64,000 nt of DNA from Brassica napus. Its lineage: Eukaryota; Streptophyta; Magnoliopsida; Brassicales; Brassicaceae. Under the pieces are notes generated by a model, which did not search any database, was not told the origin of the DNA, and saw only the letters and a list, made by a program, of their open reading frames with translations. Below are positions 32,351 to 43,998 of the stretch, one piece after another. The stretch is from contig NC_063448.1 of assembly GCF_020379485.1 (NCBI RefSeq), positions 14,531,726-14,595,725 of the forward strand. The letters are read 5' to 3'. A program made the translations under genes and the position numbers. Every line of letters begins with the position of its first letter. Position 1 is the first letter of the stretch.

Positions 32351-34276
32351 ATATTTTTTGTTTTTTTTTATAATTTCAAGAAATTTAATTTTTAGATACA
32401 ACCGCAAAACTATAATCATAATTTAAAATAAGTTTGTGGATACAAAATATTTGTACAAAAACCCGTAAAAGCTGCAACAATAATCCAAAATGCTTAAAAT
32501 ACTGATGATATTTGAAATATTTATTGGGTTTTTAACCAAAGATTTAAACAGAAGTAATTTTATGTTAAATTTAGGTACTTGTTCACGTATTATAAAATTT
32601 ATATGTCATTTCTTGCTTTTATTTTTGAATTTTGAAAATTATAAGGTATATTTTAGTTTATATAATTTAAACGAATAGTCAAAGCCAAACTAAACCCGTA
32701 AAAATATGAACTGAAAAAAATTTTATAAATATCTAAATCAGATTTAAATCACTAATTCCAAGAAATCGAAACCTTATTAGACTTAAACCAAAATCTCATC
32801 ACATAATTAAATTCTATATTTCATTAATGATAAATATTACAATATCACCAACTTAAAAGATTTAGGAGTCGACCATATATTTAAGCGGATAGAAAAATAA
32901 GATTGATCATGATTTAATAACATATTTTGCTAATTTGTTGGTATTTTGTCTATTTAAAATATTTTGTATTTAAATCAGCGTTCTTAAATCCAATTCGGAT
33001 CTGTGGTTGAACCTATAAACCCAGTGATTCGATATGTAATCCGGTTTGAGTTTCAAGAAATATCCATTAATTAAAAACTTGATAAAATCCGCAAAAACCA
33101 CAAAAACCAGAAGCTGCATGTTGAATCTATGGGTGATCGATATATAATCTAATTTTTTTTCTAAAATTTAAAATTTAATTTCAATGTTTGAATCAGATAT
33201 TTAAATAATTATTAATTTTGATATTATTGTATTTTTATTATATGTCGTGATACAAAGTTGTTATAAAAATTGTTTTAATTATATTTTATGTGAAATGAAA
33301 ATAAATACTTTAAACATTAAAAATTTACTATATTTTTAAACATGGTAATCAGATTCAACGTCTAGACTGTGTTTAAAACATTAATTAAACCATATTCTTC
33401 TTAAAATAATGTGGCAATATATAACAAAAGAAAATAATAATATTTAATCATCCGTATTTGGTATATACACCAAAAGGAAATAATAATATTTTGTTTTCGT
33501 AACTGTTGACTTGAACAAAATGGTTCCCGAAACATATGGAAAAGTGGAGGTTACAAAATTATTTCATTAGTAAGAAAACATTTATGGTTATAGAATTTGC
33601 GTTGTACAATGAATAATTAGGTTCTAAATAATTGGACAAAACATTTATCAATTGGACATATCCTATTTTAATAGTATTGATATTTCCTCTCTACTCAAAT
33701 CCCTCTGTATTTTTTCCATCAAAATTGTAATTCTTCATTTTTCAAAAAAATCGCCAAATCCAGAAAGAAGACCAAGCGAGAGTTTTGGGAAAGGAAGATG
33801 TAAGGTTCTGATCCGTTTTAACCCAAGAAATTGCTCTTTATTTTAATCATCAAAAGTTACTTGTGGTTTTTGGCCCAATCCTAAAAGCTTCGGCCAATAC
33901 GAAGTTCGAGTTTTTACGGTGAACTCCTTCCTCGTCATGATGAACATGGAGATGGGCAAGGCAGGATGAGATTTAACTTTTCCTTCTTCAAAATATTCTA
34001 CTTAACTAATTCCCCTTTTCACCATTATCGAGATGCTCTTCATTTTGTAATCGGCTACCATTTCATATCTCATCTTTTTCAATCTCATTGTTTACGCCGC
34101 CGGAACCCTTTTTACAGTCTGTGATGGATTCTATATCTGATGGGTTTCATGGGCTTCATCACCCTACAATCTTGGAGCATATGAGTTTCAACGAGCTTCT
34201 TTTTTCACGGGGACTTCTACAACAAAAGTCTGAATCTTTGTTTCACTCGGGTAAAATCGCTGGAATAGAAACTGTT

Positions 34277-34279
<3 letters not shown>
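32351..34279. other. AT-rich region with no confirmed gene
   Basis: An open frame from 34088 to 34381 (97 codons) reads through a GA microsatellite and has no recognised motif. A short open stretch near 33652-33846 likewise. Both could be remnants of a gene or retroposon. I see no splice structure that supports them. Confidence 0.4.

Positions 34280-34313
<34 letters not shown>
34280..34313. repeat. (GA)n microsatellite
   Basis: About 17 uninterrupted GA units. Confidence 0.95.
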
Positions 34314-34315
<2 letters not shown>

Positions 34316-34610
34316 AAAAGTGATGAATATAAAGTTGTTTGTGTGATTTCCACAGGAACAAATGCCATACTTTTGGGTTAGGACAGCTAAGGAAAACACT
34401 CATAGATTCAGCAATGTAAAATAATTTTTTTTTTGTAATATCGTAATTTTGTGAAATAACCGGTTAATATATTTTACTTGTCTGCTATATTGATAACCGC
34501 TACAAACAAAAAAACACAAATAACAATAATAATATCCGGTTAATATATATATATATATATATACTTAAATTATTGGATACAAGAATAATTTTTGGCTCTG
34601 AATCTATAGT

Positions 34611-34958
34611 GATAACCAGCTATTGATTGAAAATTCCAATTAACAATAAAAATCACCGGATAATTACTTATGTTAGCCGACTACTAATTAAATAACCAAA
34701 AACCATTCAAGATAACTGGATAACTGGTATACACTACATAAATACATGAACCGCATAAGTTAGACGGTGAATCTGACCAAGAGAAAATAACCGGAGATAA
34801 CCGACTATTGATTGAAATTCCAACTAACAATAAAAATGACCGGATAATTATATATGTTAACCGACTACTAACTTAAATAACTGAGAACCATTCAAAATAA
34901 CTGGTATACACTACATAAATACATGAACCGCATAGGTCCACTGTGAATCTGATCACAT
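34611..34958. repeat. Tandem duplication, 185-bp period
   Basis: The segment starting GATAACCAGCTATTGATTGAAA (34611) is repeated from 34796 as GATAACCGACTATTGATTGAAA at roughly 88-90% identity. The second copy lacks one AACTGGATA unit. CCGGATAATTA and CCGACTACTAA occur in both. Non-coding. Confidence 0.8.
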
Positions 34959-35134
34959 AGTTAATGTGAAATTTTATTCCGCCAACCATTTCAACTATTT
35001 GTGTTTCGATTGTAAACAAACTCATATTATGTTTACTACAACAAGTAAAATTTTGGATGGAACTTCTAATTATATAATGAGTCAGCTCGTTTTATTGAGT
35101 TTATTGGGTCAAACAATTTATGAACCAAATCCAC

Positions 35135-35156
35135 ATTTGACCCAAAAAAAAAAAAA
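35135..35156 (+). mobile_element. Ultra-short poly(A) retroposition scar 4
   Basis: ATTTGACCC plus A13, about 22 bases, between 12-bp copies of AACCAAATCCAC (35123-35134 and 35157-35168). Confidence 0.68.
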
Positions 35157-35168
35157 AACCAAATCCAC

Positions 35169-35969
35169 CATTTCGATACCTTTGTGGTAGATTTTATGTG
35201 ATTATGCAAAAACTAAAACTGTTAAATTCATAGAAAAAAAGTTCATGTGAAGCGTTGTATTGATCGAAGAGGGATGAAAAAAAAAATAGAACAAAAAAAA
35301 TGAAAAGAAAAGATATGGCGATAGAAAGAGAAGATGATTCCCGGAAAGAGAAAATACATATATGTTTGTATATGTTAGTCATGATTACATGTACGTAGTC
35401 AATACAAAATTATTCAGTTTCGTACATAAATGAAAGAAGGAATAGGGGTACTATGGTTATTTTGCTATGTCTGGAGATGAGGTTGAAGCTCGGGCCATCA
35501 ACTTTTCCAGTTCTGCAAAATTTCCTAATCTTCTTCTATTTTAGGTGCAAATCGCTCTTATTAAAAAGTATTACAGCCGATTTAAATGCGTGATGATATC
35601 TAAGAATTCGTCACAATTATTTTAGGTTAAATTAAAATATATAAAAGAAAGAAGAATATTAAAATTTAAAAGAGAGTGAAGGAGCGTGAAGGACTCGAAC
35701 GGGACGTGGTTGGGGAAAAGAGGGGTAACAAATGTGGAGACCATAGTGGGTCAAAGCAGAAGCAAATTACGGACAAAAGGGCAAAAACCAAAGGAGACTT
35801 TCTGTTACTTAAGGAAGGCTGATTCCATGGGGTAAATAAAAATCCCAAAAAAGGTAAAATAAAATAAAATAAAAAAGATTTCAGTTACATAAAAAGCCAC
35901 AACCGTGTTAAGAAGGAAGGAGAAACAAACACATAAAAAATAAAGAATAAAAGAAGACAGAGACGCCTG
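35169..35969. other. Upstream region of the MA3 gene
   Basis: AT-rich 5' flank. GAAGGAGCGTGAAGGACTCGAACGGGACGTG (35679) and TGGGTCAAAG (W-box-like TTGACC inverted, 35748) are possible regulatory sequences, unproven. Transcription probably starts around 35900-35970. Confidence 0.35.
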
Positions 35970-36516
35970 CTTTGATCGCCGGCGTTTTGTGTCACCCCGT
36001 CCACGTCTTTCATCTTTTGTTCTCGAGTACGCTTACCAATCTCTCTCTCTCTATGTCTGCTTTTTTTTTCTTTTCTTATTTGATTCAATTCAATTCCGAT
36101 TTATGTTTTTATTAATTTTTGTTCGCTTAATGCGATTGGAATGGTGATATCTCTTTATACTCTGTCTGCTGATAGATCGATGAACGATGTTTGACCTAAA
36201 TCCATCATCGGTGTCTGTCTATTTGCAAATCTTCTCCTTTTCGTTGGTGTGATTAATTAGCATAGATGCTGTTTGATTGTTGATTGTTTGATATAATTAT
36301 TATTTGATCTATGCCTAGAGTGTGTCGTGTGTGCTCTTTGGTCGTCATAGCTTTTTGTTATATAATAGGCTCTAATATAGCAAAAGCTTTAGGCTTTCCT
36401 GCGGTTACATTAGTTATGTGTTGTTTTGTACTGATATGACTCTTTCTTTTGATAGTCAGGAGAATGCAAAACTAGTCTTAAAAGACAATCCAAAGTTGAG
36501 GAATTGGAGGGATTCA

Positions 36517-38787
36517 ATGGAGTCCAACAACCAGCAGCAGCATCAACAACTTGTAGCCTCTAAAACGGATCCTCTCTCCATTTCTCAATTGAACATATCT
36601 TCTTCTTCTTCTTCGCCATTGCCTCAGGTCAACATGGCGGAGGAACTTTTAAAGAGTCATAGACATTCTCTTTCTCCTAATGAAGGCCTCCCCTCAAAAG
36701 GTACTATAGCCTTTATCTGAATAATTTATCTACTTATAATGTTACCTCTGAGATGGTTTTAAAAGCTTACTCACTATGTAGAAGCTTGGGAAGAGTCTCT
36801 TGGCGTTGTAGATGATGACGACTCTACCGACCCAAACTATGACACCATCGAGGTACTCTAGTTGATGTGATGCTCTTATTGCACATTAGAAGAGTGATGT
36901 ATGTGTAACTTTTTTGTGGAACCACAGGGCAACAATGGACATTCAGATCCAACAAGCTTCGATGCAGATTTATGCGAGTACAAGAAAAAAGCCACGATCA
37001 TCGTCGAGGAATACTTCAGCACCAACGATGTTGTCTCAGTTGCTAACGAGCTCAAAGAGCTTGGAATGGCCGAGTACCGTTACTACTTCGTCAAGAAGCT
37101 AGTCTCCATGGCCATGGACAGGCACGACAAGGAGAAAGAAATGGCTGCGTTTCTCTTGTCCACCCTCTACGCCGATGTCATCGACCCTCCAGAGGTTTAC
37201 AGAGGCTTCAACAAGCTGGTCACTTCCGCAGACGATCTCTCCGTAGACATCCCAGACGCTGTCGATGTTCTTGCTGTCTTTGTGGCTCGTGCCATCGTCG
37301 ACGACATCCTCCCTCCTGCGTTTCTCAAGAAGCAGATGAACTTGCTCCCTGACGACTCCAAAGGTGTGGAGGTGTTGAGGAAGGCTGAGAAGAGCTATCT
37401 AGCGGCTCCGCTTCATGCGGAAGTCGTTGAGAAGAGATGGGGAGGGGCTGATAACTGGACGGCTGAGGACGTGAAAGGGAGGATCAACGAGCTGTTGAAA
37501 GAGTATGTGATGAGCGGAGACAAGAAGGAGGCTTTCAGATGCATCAAAGGGTTGAAAGTCCCTTTCTTCCATCACGAGATTGTCAAAAGAGCGCTGATCA
37601 TGGCCATGGAGAGGCGCAAGGCGCAAGAGAAGCTGTTAGAGTTGCTGAAAGAAGCGACTGAGGTTGGTTTGATAAACTCCACTCAGGTGACTAAAGGGTT
37701 TAGCAGAATCATTGATCTGATTGAAGATTTGTCTCTTGACATACCTGAGGCGCGTAGTGTGTTACAGTGTTTTATCTCAAAGGCTGCTTCTGAAGGATGG
37801 TTGTGTGCTTCTTCTCTCAAAACGCTCTCCGCTGATTCAGGTGAGAAGTTACTTGAAAACTCCAAGGCTAGTGTGTTTAAAGACAAGGTTAAGTCGATTG
37901 TCCGAGAATATTTCCTGTCGGGTGACGCTTTGGAGGTTGTGCATTGTCTTGAAACCGAGCTGGGTGCGTGTTCGAGTCAGCTGCGTGCGATCTTTGTAAA
38001 GTATCTGATAACTCTAGCGATGGATAGGAAGAAGAGAGAGAAAGAGATGGCTTGTGTTCTTCTCTCGTCTCTTGACTTCCCTGCCAAAGACGTCAGAAAA
38101 GCATTCTCGATGCTGATTGAATCTGCCGACGACACTGCTTTAGACAACCCGGTGGTGGTTGAAGACCTGGCCATGTTCTTAGCCAGAGCTGTGGTTGACG
38201 AGGTGTTAGCTCCACGTGATTTGGACGAGCTCTTGAGCCAGCCAGGCTCAAGCGTGGGGGAGAAAGTGATTCAGACGGCGAAGACGTTGCTGAAAGCGCG
38301 TTTGTCCGGTGAAAGGATCTTGCGTTGCTGGGGAGGAGGAGGGGTTGAAACAAACTCTCCGGGGTGCACTGCGAGCGAAGTGAAGGAGAAGATTCAGGTG
38401 CTTCTTGAAGAGTATGTATCTGGTGGAGAGTTGGGAGAAGCTTGCAGGTGCGTGAAGGAGCTTGGGATGCCGTTTTTCCACCACGAGGTTGTGAAGAAGT
38501 CGGTGGTGAGGATCATAGAGGAGCAGGAGAAGAAGGAGAGGGTGTGGAAGCTGCTGAAAGTGTGTTTTGAGTCGGGGCTGGTGACGATTTATCAGATGAC
38601 AAAGGGGTTTAAGAGGGTGGGCGAGTCGGTTGAGGATCTGTGTTTGGATGTCCCTGATGCTTGGGAGAAGTTTAAAAGTTGCGTGGAGAGAGCCAAGGTT
38701 GAAGGGTTCTTGGACGAATCGTTTGCTTTTGAGGAGGAAGCACAAGGTGTGAAAGACAAGGGCTCGTCTTCGTCTGCAGCAACCTGA
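36517..38787 (+). CDS. MRF2: MA3-domain translation regulatory factor (MRF2-like)
   Basis: Coding exons 36517-36700, 36782-36852 and 36928-38787 give 704 residues. An upstream non-coding exon probably ends near 36026 and splices to 36456. The ATG at 36517 (MESNNQQQHQQL) is the first in-frame start in the spliced leader. After a Ser-rich N-terminus and an acidic stretch (VVDDDDSTDPNYDTIE, about 68-85) come four MA3 repeats at about 104-221, 264-385, 402-520 and 567-685, each opening with a K(x)4-6 EEY or REYF motif and ending in an IPDA/VPDAW-type helix. MA3 repeats (shared with PDCD4 and eIF4G) bind eIF4A. The Arabidopsis MRF family (four MA3 repeats) associates with the translation machinery downstream of TOR-S6K. 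Position next to the DUF1475, PABP and GI genes fits AT1G22730. Intact. Confidence 0.9.
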
Positions 38788-39094
38788 AACCTCTTTGACT
38801 AGAGAGACGCAAAGTTACATTTTGAATCCCTTTTTCTGGTTTTATATATATACTAAAAGTTTTGGTACTTTGATGATGATGATCTTACAGAAAGCTTCTC
38901 ATCTTAGTGACGTTTTGTTATAACTTATTTACTTATTTTGTTCCTCTTTTAATTTTAAAGTTGACCTGTTTTTTTTTTTTTTTGGTTTTGCGTTTGTGTG
39001 TCATCGACTCATCATCATCATATTAGTTTCTGTTTCTTGTAATCTTTTTTTTTTACCATGTATCGTCAATCTGGATTCTGAAACAGACCCCTAA
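38788..39094 (+). other. 3' UTR and terminator region of the MA3 gene
   Basis: T-rich sequence with several possible polyadenylation contexts after the stop (38785-38787). No further gene before the Harbinger element. Confidence 0.5.
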
Positions 39095-39319
39095 GGACAA
39101 GATTATCGGCGCTTCTTAGCCAAATATCTTAGTATTAAGGGGTCGAAATTTAAATGAAAAAAGCAGAAAACATTCGGGAAAACATTCGGGACGACGCTTA
39201 ATTAAAAAGCTTTCGCTTGCGTCCTTACGAGTCACGTGGCATCTTGCGCGCCGTTGATGATAAACTGGTAGGGCAAAATCGATGTGCGTCCGAGATTCAC
39301 TTTCCTTTTCTTGGGGCTT

Positions 39320-39495
39320 CTCTCTCGACGGCGATTCATTGGACTTCTCTCGACGGGGCGTTCTCTCTGGACGGGGCTTCTCGGCTTCTCTCTCGACGGC
39401 GATTCGACGGGTGTTCTCTCTCGACGGGCCGTTCTCTCTCGACGGGGCTTCTCTCTCGGCGGCGATTCATTTGCCGTTCTCTCTCGACAGGGTCT
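39320..39495. repeat. CTCTCGACGG-type tandem motif in the Harbinger leader
   Basis: About eight imperfect copies of TTCTCTCTCGACGGGGC/GACGGCGATTC in 175 bases. Several overlapping open frames here (Ser-Leu-Asp-Gly repeats) are artefacts of the repeat. It lies about 900 bases upstream of ORF1 and probably belongs to its 5' leader. Confidence 0.7.
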
Positions 39496-39654
39496 TCGTT
39501 TATTTCGATCACCGAACTGTCGTCTCATCCAAAGCGATCGCCGATTCGAAGTAGGTATGTGTTCCTTCCTTCGTATTTTGGATTTGTAGATTTACGGTTT
39601 TCAAAATCGTGTTTCGTATTTGTCTTATTTGAAAGAATCTTGTGCTGTGTGTGA

Positions 39655-40409
39655 TTGTATTCTTGTGGTGTCCTTATAATAGATTGTAAAAGTTGTGTGG
39701 TAATGAAACTGAATTCGTGATTAAATGTTTGCTATGTGTGCTTATTAACTGTTTGCTATGTGTGGTAATGAAACTGTTGTCGGTCTGAATTCGTGGTATA
39801 GTTTTTAAGTGTTTGCTCTGTGTGCATATAAACAAATGATGCGTTGTAATGAAACTGAATTCGTCTTTGACATTTGTTAAAGTTGTTAAGTGTTTGCTCT
39901 GACTGCTGATTTGTTGTTAATTGTTTGCAAAATAATCACTTATTTGCTGAAACTGATATGAGTTCTTTTGTTTGATTCTGAGTTTGTTAGTTGTTGAGGT
40001 TCGTTTGATTCTCAGTCTGTAATTCATGTTTACTTGAGCTCCACAAGTTGTTAATAGTAGGTCGACTTAATGAAATGATAATTCGGATTGAATTGAACTT
40101 GTACGCATGAACTCTGATTGAAAACGTGTAGTCATGAATTGAACTTATACGAAATCCCCTTTAAATTTAATGCACATGTAAAGGTTACTTGATAGTTATT
40201 TAGTTGTGTAATGTGTAATAAGTTGTGATTAGACAATGGTAGTTTATGGTTAGATAATTATGATAGTAACTTATTACAGTTTCACCTATTAAACCCCAAC
40301 CATCTTTCAAGCTATCCTATAATCTCATCTTTTTTCTCTCTTCTTCGGTAAAACCAGTAACCATTTCGGTTCCCAAATCTTATATAATCCTTTCTCTCTT
40401 CTCATTGCT
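39655..40409 (+). other. Leader/intron-like sequence upstream of Harbinger ORF1
   Basis: T-rich sequence with repeated GTTTGCTNTGTGTG and AATGAAACTGAATTCGT phrases. CGAAGTAG|GTATGT near 39549 is a plausible donor. No coding. Confidence 0.4.
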
Positions 40410-41279
40410 ATGGATTCAAGGCATCCATATAGCCAGTCTTCTAGTTATTTAGGCCTCCTTAACAGTCAACACGAAAGTGTTCTCCATGAGAACTTTTCGT
40501 ATGAGAGTTTCCCTTATGGAGCTTCTGAAATCCCTCCTTTCAGCGCCCCAACTCTACCTGAAGACACACCAGTGGACCGTAGGGAGAGAAGGAAGTGGAC
40601 ACCAGCTGATGACGAGGTTCTAATCAGTGCGTGGCTAAACACATCTAAGGATGCTGTTGTGGGTAATGATCAAAAGTCAGGGACCTTCTGGAAACGAGTA
40701 GGGGAATATGTTGCAGCAAGTCCTCACGGTAGAGAGGGTGGTGAAAAGAGAGAGAATCTCCATTGTAAGCAGAGGTGGCACAAAATCAATGATCTCACTA
40801 ACAAGTTCTGTGGTGCATTTGCGGCTGCGGAGAGACAAATTACCAGTGGTCAAAACGACAATGATGTTCTAAAGGTGGCTCATGACATCTTCTACTCTGA
40901 CCACAAATCCAAATTTACACTTGAGCATGTGTGGTGTGTGTTGAGGTATGAACAGAAATGGCTTAACCTTAACACCCCTAAAGCTACTGCCAGTTCGAAG
41001 AGAAGAATTGGTGAGACAGGTTCCCAAACTTCAACCACCAATGTTGGTGATCATGAGACAAGGCCTGAAGGTATCAAGGCTGCAAAAGCTAAAAGGAATA
41101 ATGGTCAAGTGAATTCTCTTGCTGAGTATACGAGCATTTGGGAAATGAAGAAGGAGGATTTGGCGATGAAGGAGAAACTGTCAAAGCTGGCCATACTAGA
41201 CACTCTCCTTGCCAAAAAAGAACCCCTCAGTGAGGCTGAAGAAGTTGTCAAGAACAAACTTCTCGCCCAGTATTTTTGA
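40410..41279 (+). CDS. Harbinger ORF1, Myb/SANT-like DNA-binding protein
   Basis: A single uninterrupted 289-residue frame. Residues about 55-135 are a trihelix/Myb-like domain (RRKWTPADDEVLISAWLN, WKRVGEYV, HCKQRWHKIND). The C-terminal third is charged and coiled-coil-like (IWEMKKEDLAMKEKLSKLAIL) and ends LLAQYF. In PIF/Pong-type elements this protein binds the element ends and cooperates with the DDE protein. Homologues are often misannotated in Brassica as glutathione S-transferase T3-like. It is the only ORF of the element without a lesion, but there is no functional transposase here. Confidence 0.82.
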   Translation: MDSRHPYSQSSSYLGLLNSQHESVLHENFSYESFPYGASEIPPFSAPTLPEDTPVDRRERRKWTPADDEVLISAWLNTSKDAVVGNDQKSGTFWKRVGEYVAASPHGREGGEKRENLHCKQRWHKINDLTNKFCGAFAAAERQITSGQNDNDVLKVAHDIFYSDHKSKFTLEHVWCVLRYEQKWLNLNTPKATASSKRRIGETGSQTSTTNVGDHETRPEGIKAAKAKRNNGQVNSLAEYTSIWEMKKEDLAMKEKLSKLAILDTLLAKKEPLSEAEEVVKNKLLAQYF

Positions 41280-41572
41280 GAATTATCTCCTAACTATGTT
41301 TGTACTTTAGGTCCACTATGTCTTTAATTTATGTGTTAAGTGATTTGTATTATCTTCCTGGTTGCTTTGTATGTCTGTTTTATAAATGAATCAGTTATGT
41401 AATGAATGTGCTTCCTGGTTGCTTAAATAAATATGTCTATCTCTATGTCTATGTTTGTCCTTTACAATAAATGAATGTCTGTCTTTATAATTAAATATCT
41501 ATCTTCCTGGTTGCTAATCCAAATTTAGTTTCTAATATTTACTTTGTTTAATTTTTTTAGGCTAACTTAAAC

Positions 41573-41956
41573 ATGGGACATGATTATTCGTATAGCCAGC
41601 CTTCTGATTCTGAGGAGTTTGGAGGGGACACAGTAGACAGTGGCTACAGCGAAACTGAAGAGCTTATTCGACGGGATCAAGCTCAGCTAAGCTACAATAA
41701 TCGTGAGGTTCAGTACCCTCCACAATCTGAGGTCGAGTTCGGCTTCCCGCAGACATGCTACTGTGGTGGTCAACCTCATCTAGCTACATCTTACAGTAGA
41801 ACCGATCCAGGTAGAAGATACTATACATGTGATAATGTTGATAATGGCGAGTGCCATGTATAGAAATGGTGGGATGAGGCGGTTATGGAGGAGATGAGAG
41901 CCAGGGATATACACACACTTCAATTGGCTGAAAAGGTAGATTATCTAAACATTGAG
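41573..41956 (+). pseudogene. GRF-type zinc-finger ORF, broken
   Basis: The frame starts MGHDYSYSQPSDSEEFGG and runs to a zinc finger CYCGGQPHLATSYSRTDPGR-RYYTC...C, matching the GRF type (CxCG...NPGRRYYTC...C). TAG at 41861-41863 replaces the Trp codon expected in the conserved WKWWDE motif. The frame then continues KWWDEAVMEEMRARDI to about 41956, where another stop and shift occur. GRF fingers bind single-stranded nucleic acids in NEIL3/TOP3A-type proteins. The role in a transposon is unknown. Confidence 0.72.
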
Positions 41957-42472
41957 TGACTATGAGACACACCTTAGCCATGTTAAGGATCTCTATAATG
42001 TTGCTGAGCAGAAGCTGGTTAGGCTAGAGAAGATAGTGTGTGTGCTGGTTACTGTCTTACTGTCTGTACTTGTTACTGTCTTAGTTTGAATGAACTCTCT
42101 GTATGTTGCTGAGCAGAAGCTTGAATGATCTCTCTGTCTCGTTTTCGTTAATGTTGTTGTAATGACGTTAATGATCATGTATAATGCTCGTGAACTAACA
42201 ATGTAAACGTGAACTAACATTGCATACAAATGCTCGTGAGTCAGTAAAATACAAATGTACTGACAAGAAAGAAAGCTAGAGTCACAAGATGTACTCACAA
42301 GAAAAAAATGCTTGTGAACTAACAATGTACTCAAGGGTCACATGTTTTGTTTGCTCGTGTCACAAGGTACACTTCTTTTACCTATAAGTATGAGAAATAT
42401 ACTCTCATTTCACATACAAATCATCCCTCTTCTTCTCATATCCAAAACATTTTCTCCATTTTCTCATTTTAA

Positions 42473-43716
42473 ATGTCATCTTCTTCCCATTATCATTACC
42501 ACAAAGAGGATGAAGATGAATTTGATTCCATATTTGATGATTATTTTGAAAACCTTGATCTTATTCCCGAACCAAAAGAGCGAAAAAAACATATTTTTAT
42601 CGAGAGAAACCGGGAAGAAGGCCACCAGAAGCTCTGGAATGATTACTTTCGCGATACTCCAACATACACTCCCGAGTTATTCTGGCGACGGTTTCGAATG
42701 AACAAATCATTGTTCCTGCGCATTGTGCATCGTCTCTCCACAGAAGTACCGTATTTTCAACCAGCAGAAGATGCAACCGGACGGTCTAGTCTATCACCAC
42801 TACAAAAATGTACTGCAGCAATTCGACAATTGGCATATGGTGGTGGAGCTGATACAGTTGACGAATATGTCCGACTTGCTGAAACAACAACTCGAAAATG
42901 TTTGCACAATTTCACCGCCGGAATCATCAGCTTGTTTGGCGATGAATACCTAAGACGTCCCACACCAGAGGATCTGGAAAGACTACTCCATATCGGAGAA
43001 GAACGTGGATTTCCGGGGATGATTGGAAGCATCGACTGTATGCATTGGGAGTGGAAGAATTGCCCGACCGCTTGGAAAGGAATGTATTCACGAGGAACCG
43101 GAAAACCAACAATTGTGTTGGAGGCGGTAGCTTCATATGATCTCTGGATATGACACGCGTTTTTTGGAGCTCCAGGTACTATGAACGATCTTAATATTCT
43201 TGATCGATCACATGTTTTTGAAGACATTATTAACAGTAATGCGCCACAAGTAAACTTCTATGTCAACGGAACGGAGTACCATTTGGGTTATTATCTCACG
43301 GATGGTATTTATCCGAAATTGGCGACTTTTGTTCAATCTATCAGACTACCACAAGGTGAGAAAAATTCATTATTTGCTAAAACCCAAGAAGTTGTTCGAA
43401 AAGATATGTTGAACGTGTCTTTGGAGTCCTTCAAGCTAGATTTGCTGTTGTCAAAAATCCATCTAAGTTATGGGATAAAGACAAAATAGCAAATATTATG
43501 AGAGCATGTATCATACTCCATAATATGATTGTCGAAGATGAACGATCATCATTCACTCAGTATGACGTTTTTGAATTTCAGCAAGGAGAAGATGTGGATG
43601 ATACTTTTTCCGTCGATATGCCTACAAATCTCGGCAATACAATTGATCGTCGAGCGAGCGTTCGGAATAGACAAGCCCATCAACAATTAAAAATTGATTT
43701 GATTGAAAATATATGA
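42473..43716 (+). pseudogene. Harbinger DDE transposase, inactivated
   Basis: Starts MSSSSHYHYHKEDEDEFD. The N-terminal half (LWNDYFRDTPTYTPELFWRRF, FRMNKSLFLRIV) is the helix-rich region typical of nuclease-fold plant Harbinger proteins. The DDE core shows GMIGSIDCMHWEWKNCP (first Asp) and FFGAPGTMNDLNILDRS (second Asp), and the third acidic residue is expected near KTQEVVRKD. Lesions: TGA at 43151-43153 in place of Trp (the frame resumes unchanged) and a frameshift near 43415. The last frame, IMRACIILHNMIVEDER to 43716, is the normal C-terminus. Confidence 0.85.
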
Positions 43717-43998
43717 GTTAAATTTGGACATCTTCCAAATAACATGTAATTTGTAAGTTTCCGTGCATTGAATAAAATGTGTGTTTGCTTTTATTTATTA
43801 AGTTTGTAATTTTTATTAAAAAAAAAATTTGTATTTTTTTTTGTTGCAACTTTGTAATTTTATTATGTTTTCAAATTTAATGTTATATGTTTTATTTAAA
43901 ACTTATCTTTTATATATCATTACTCATAAAAATAAACAATCATTTTACTAAGAGACAACAAAAGTCCTACCAATAATCTACACTTTCGGGATTGTCTC

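Larger units (their letters stand above)
39095..43998 (+). mobile_element. PIF/Harbinger-type DNA transposon with three broken ORFs
   Basis: Contains, in order on the plus strand, a Myb/SANT-like ORF1, a GRF zinc-finger ORF and a DDE (DDE_Tnp_4) transposase. Tentative ends are GGACAAGATTATCGG after TAA (39092-39094) and, inverted, GAGACAATCCCGAAAG before TTA (43999-44001). These match only loosely, so the boundary is uncertain by tens of bases. The element occupies the interval where RABG3B lies in Arabidopsis. Confidence 0.7.

Noticed and set aside
34088..34381. 97-codon frame
   Set aside because: A third of it is the GA microsatellite (Arg-Glu repeats); no recognisable domain.
39217..39654. 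Overlapping 98-145 codon frames on both strands
   Set aside because: They translate the CTCTCGACGG tandem motif; all frames are open because the unit lacks stops.
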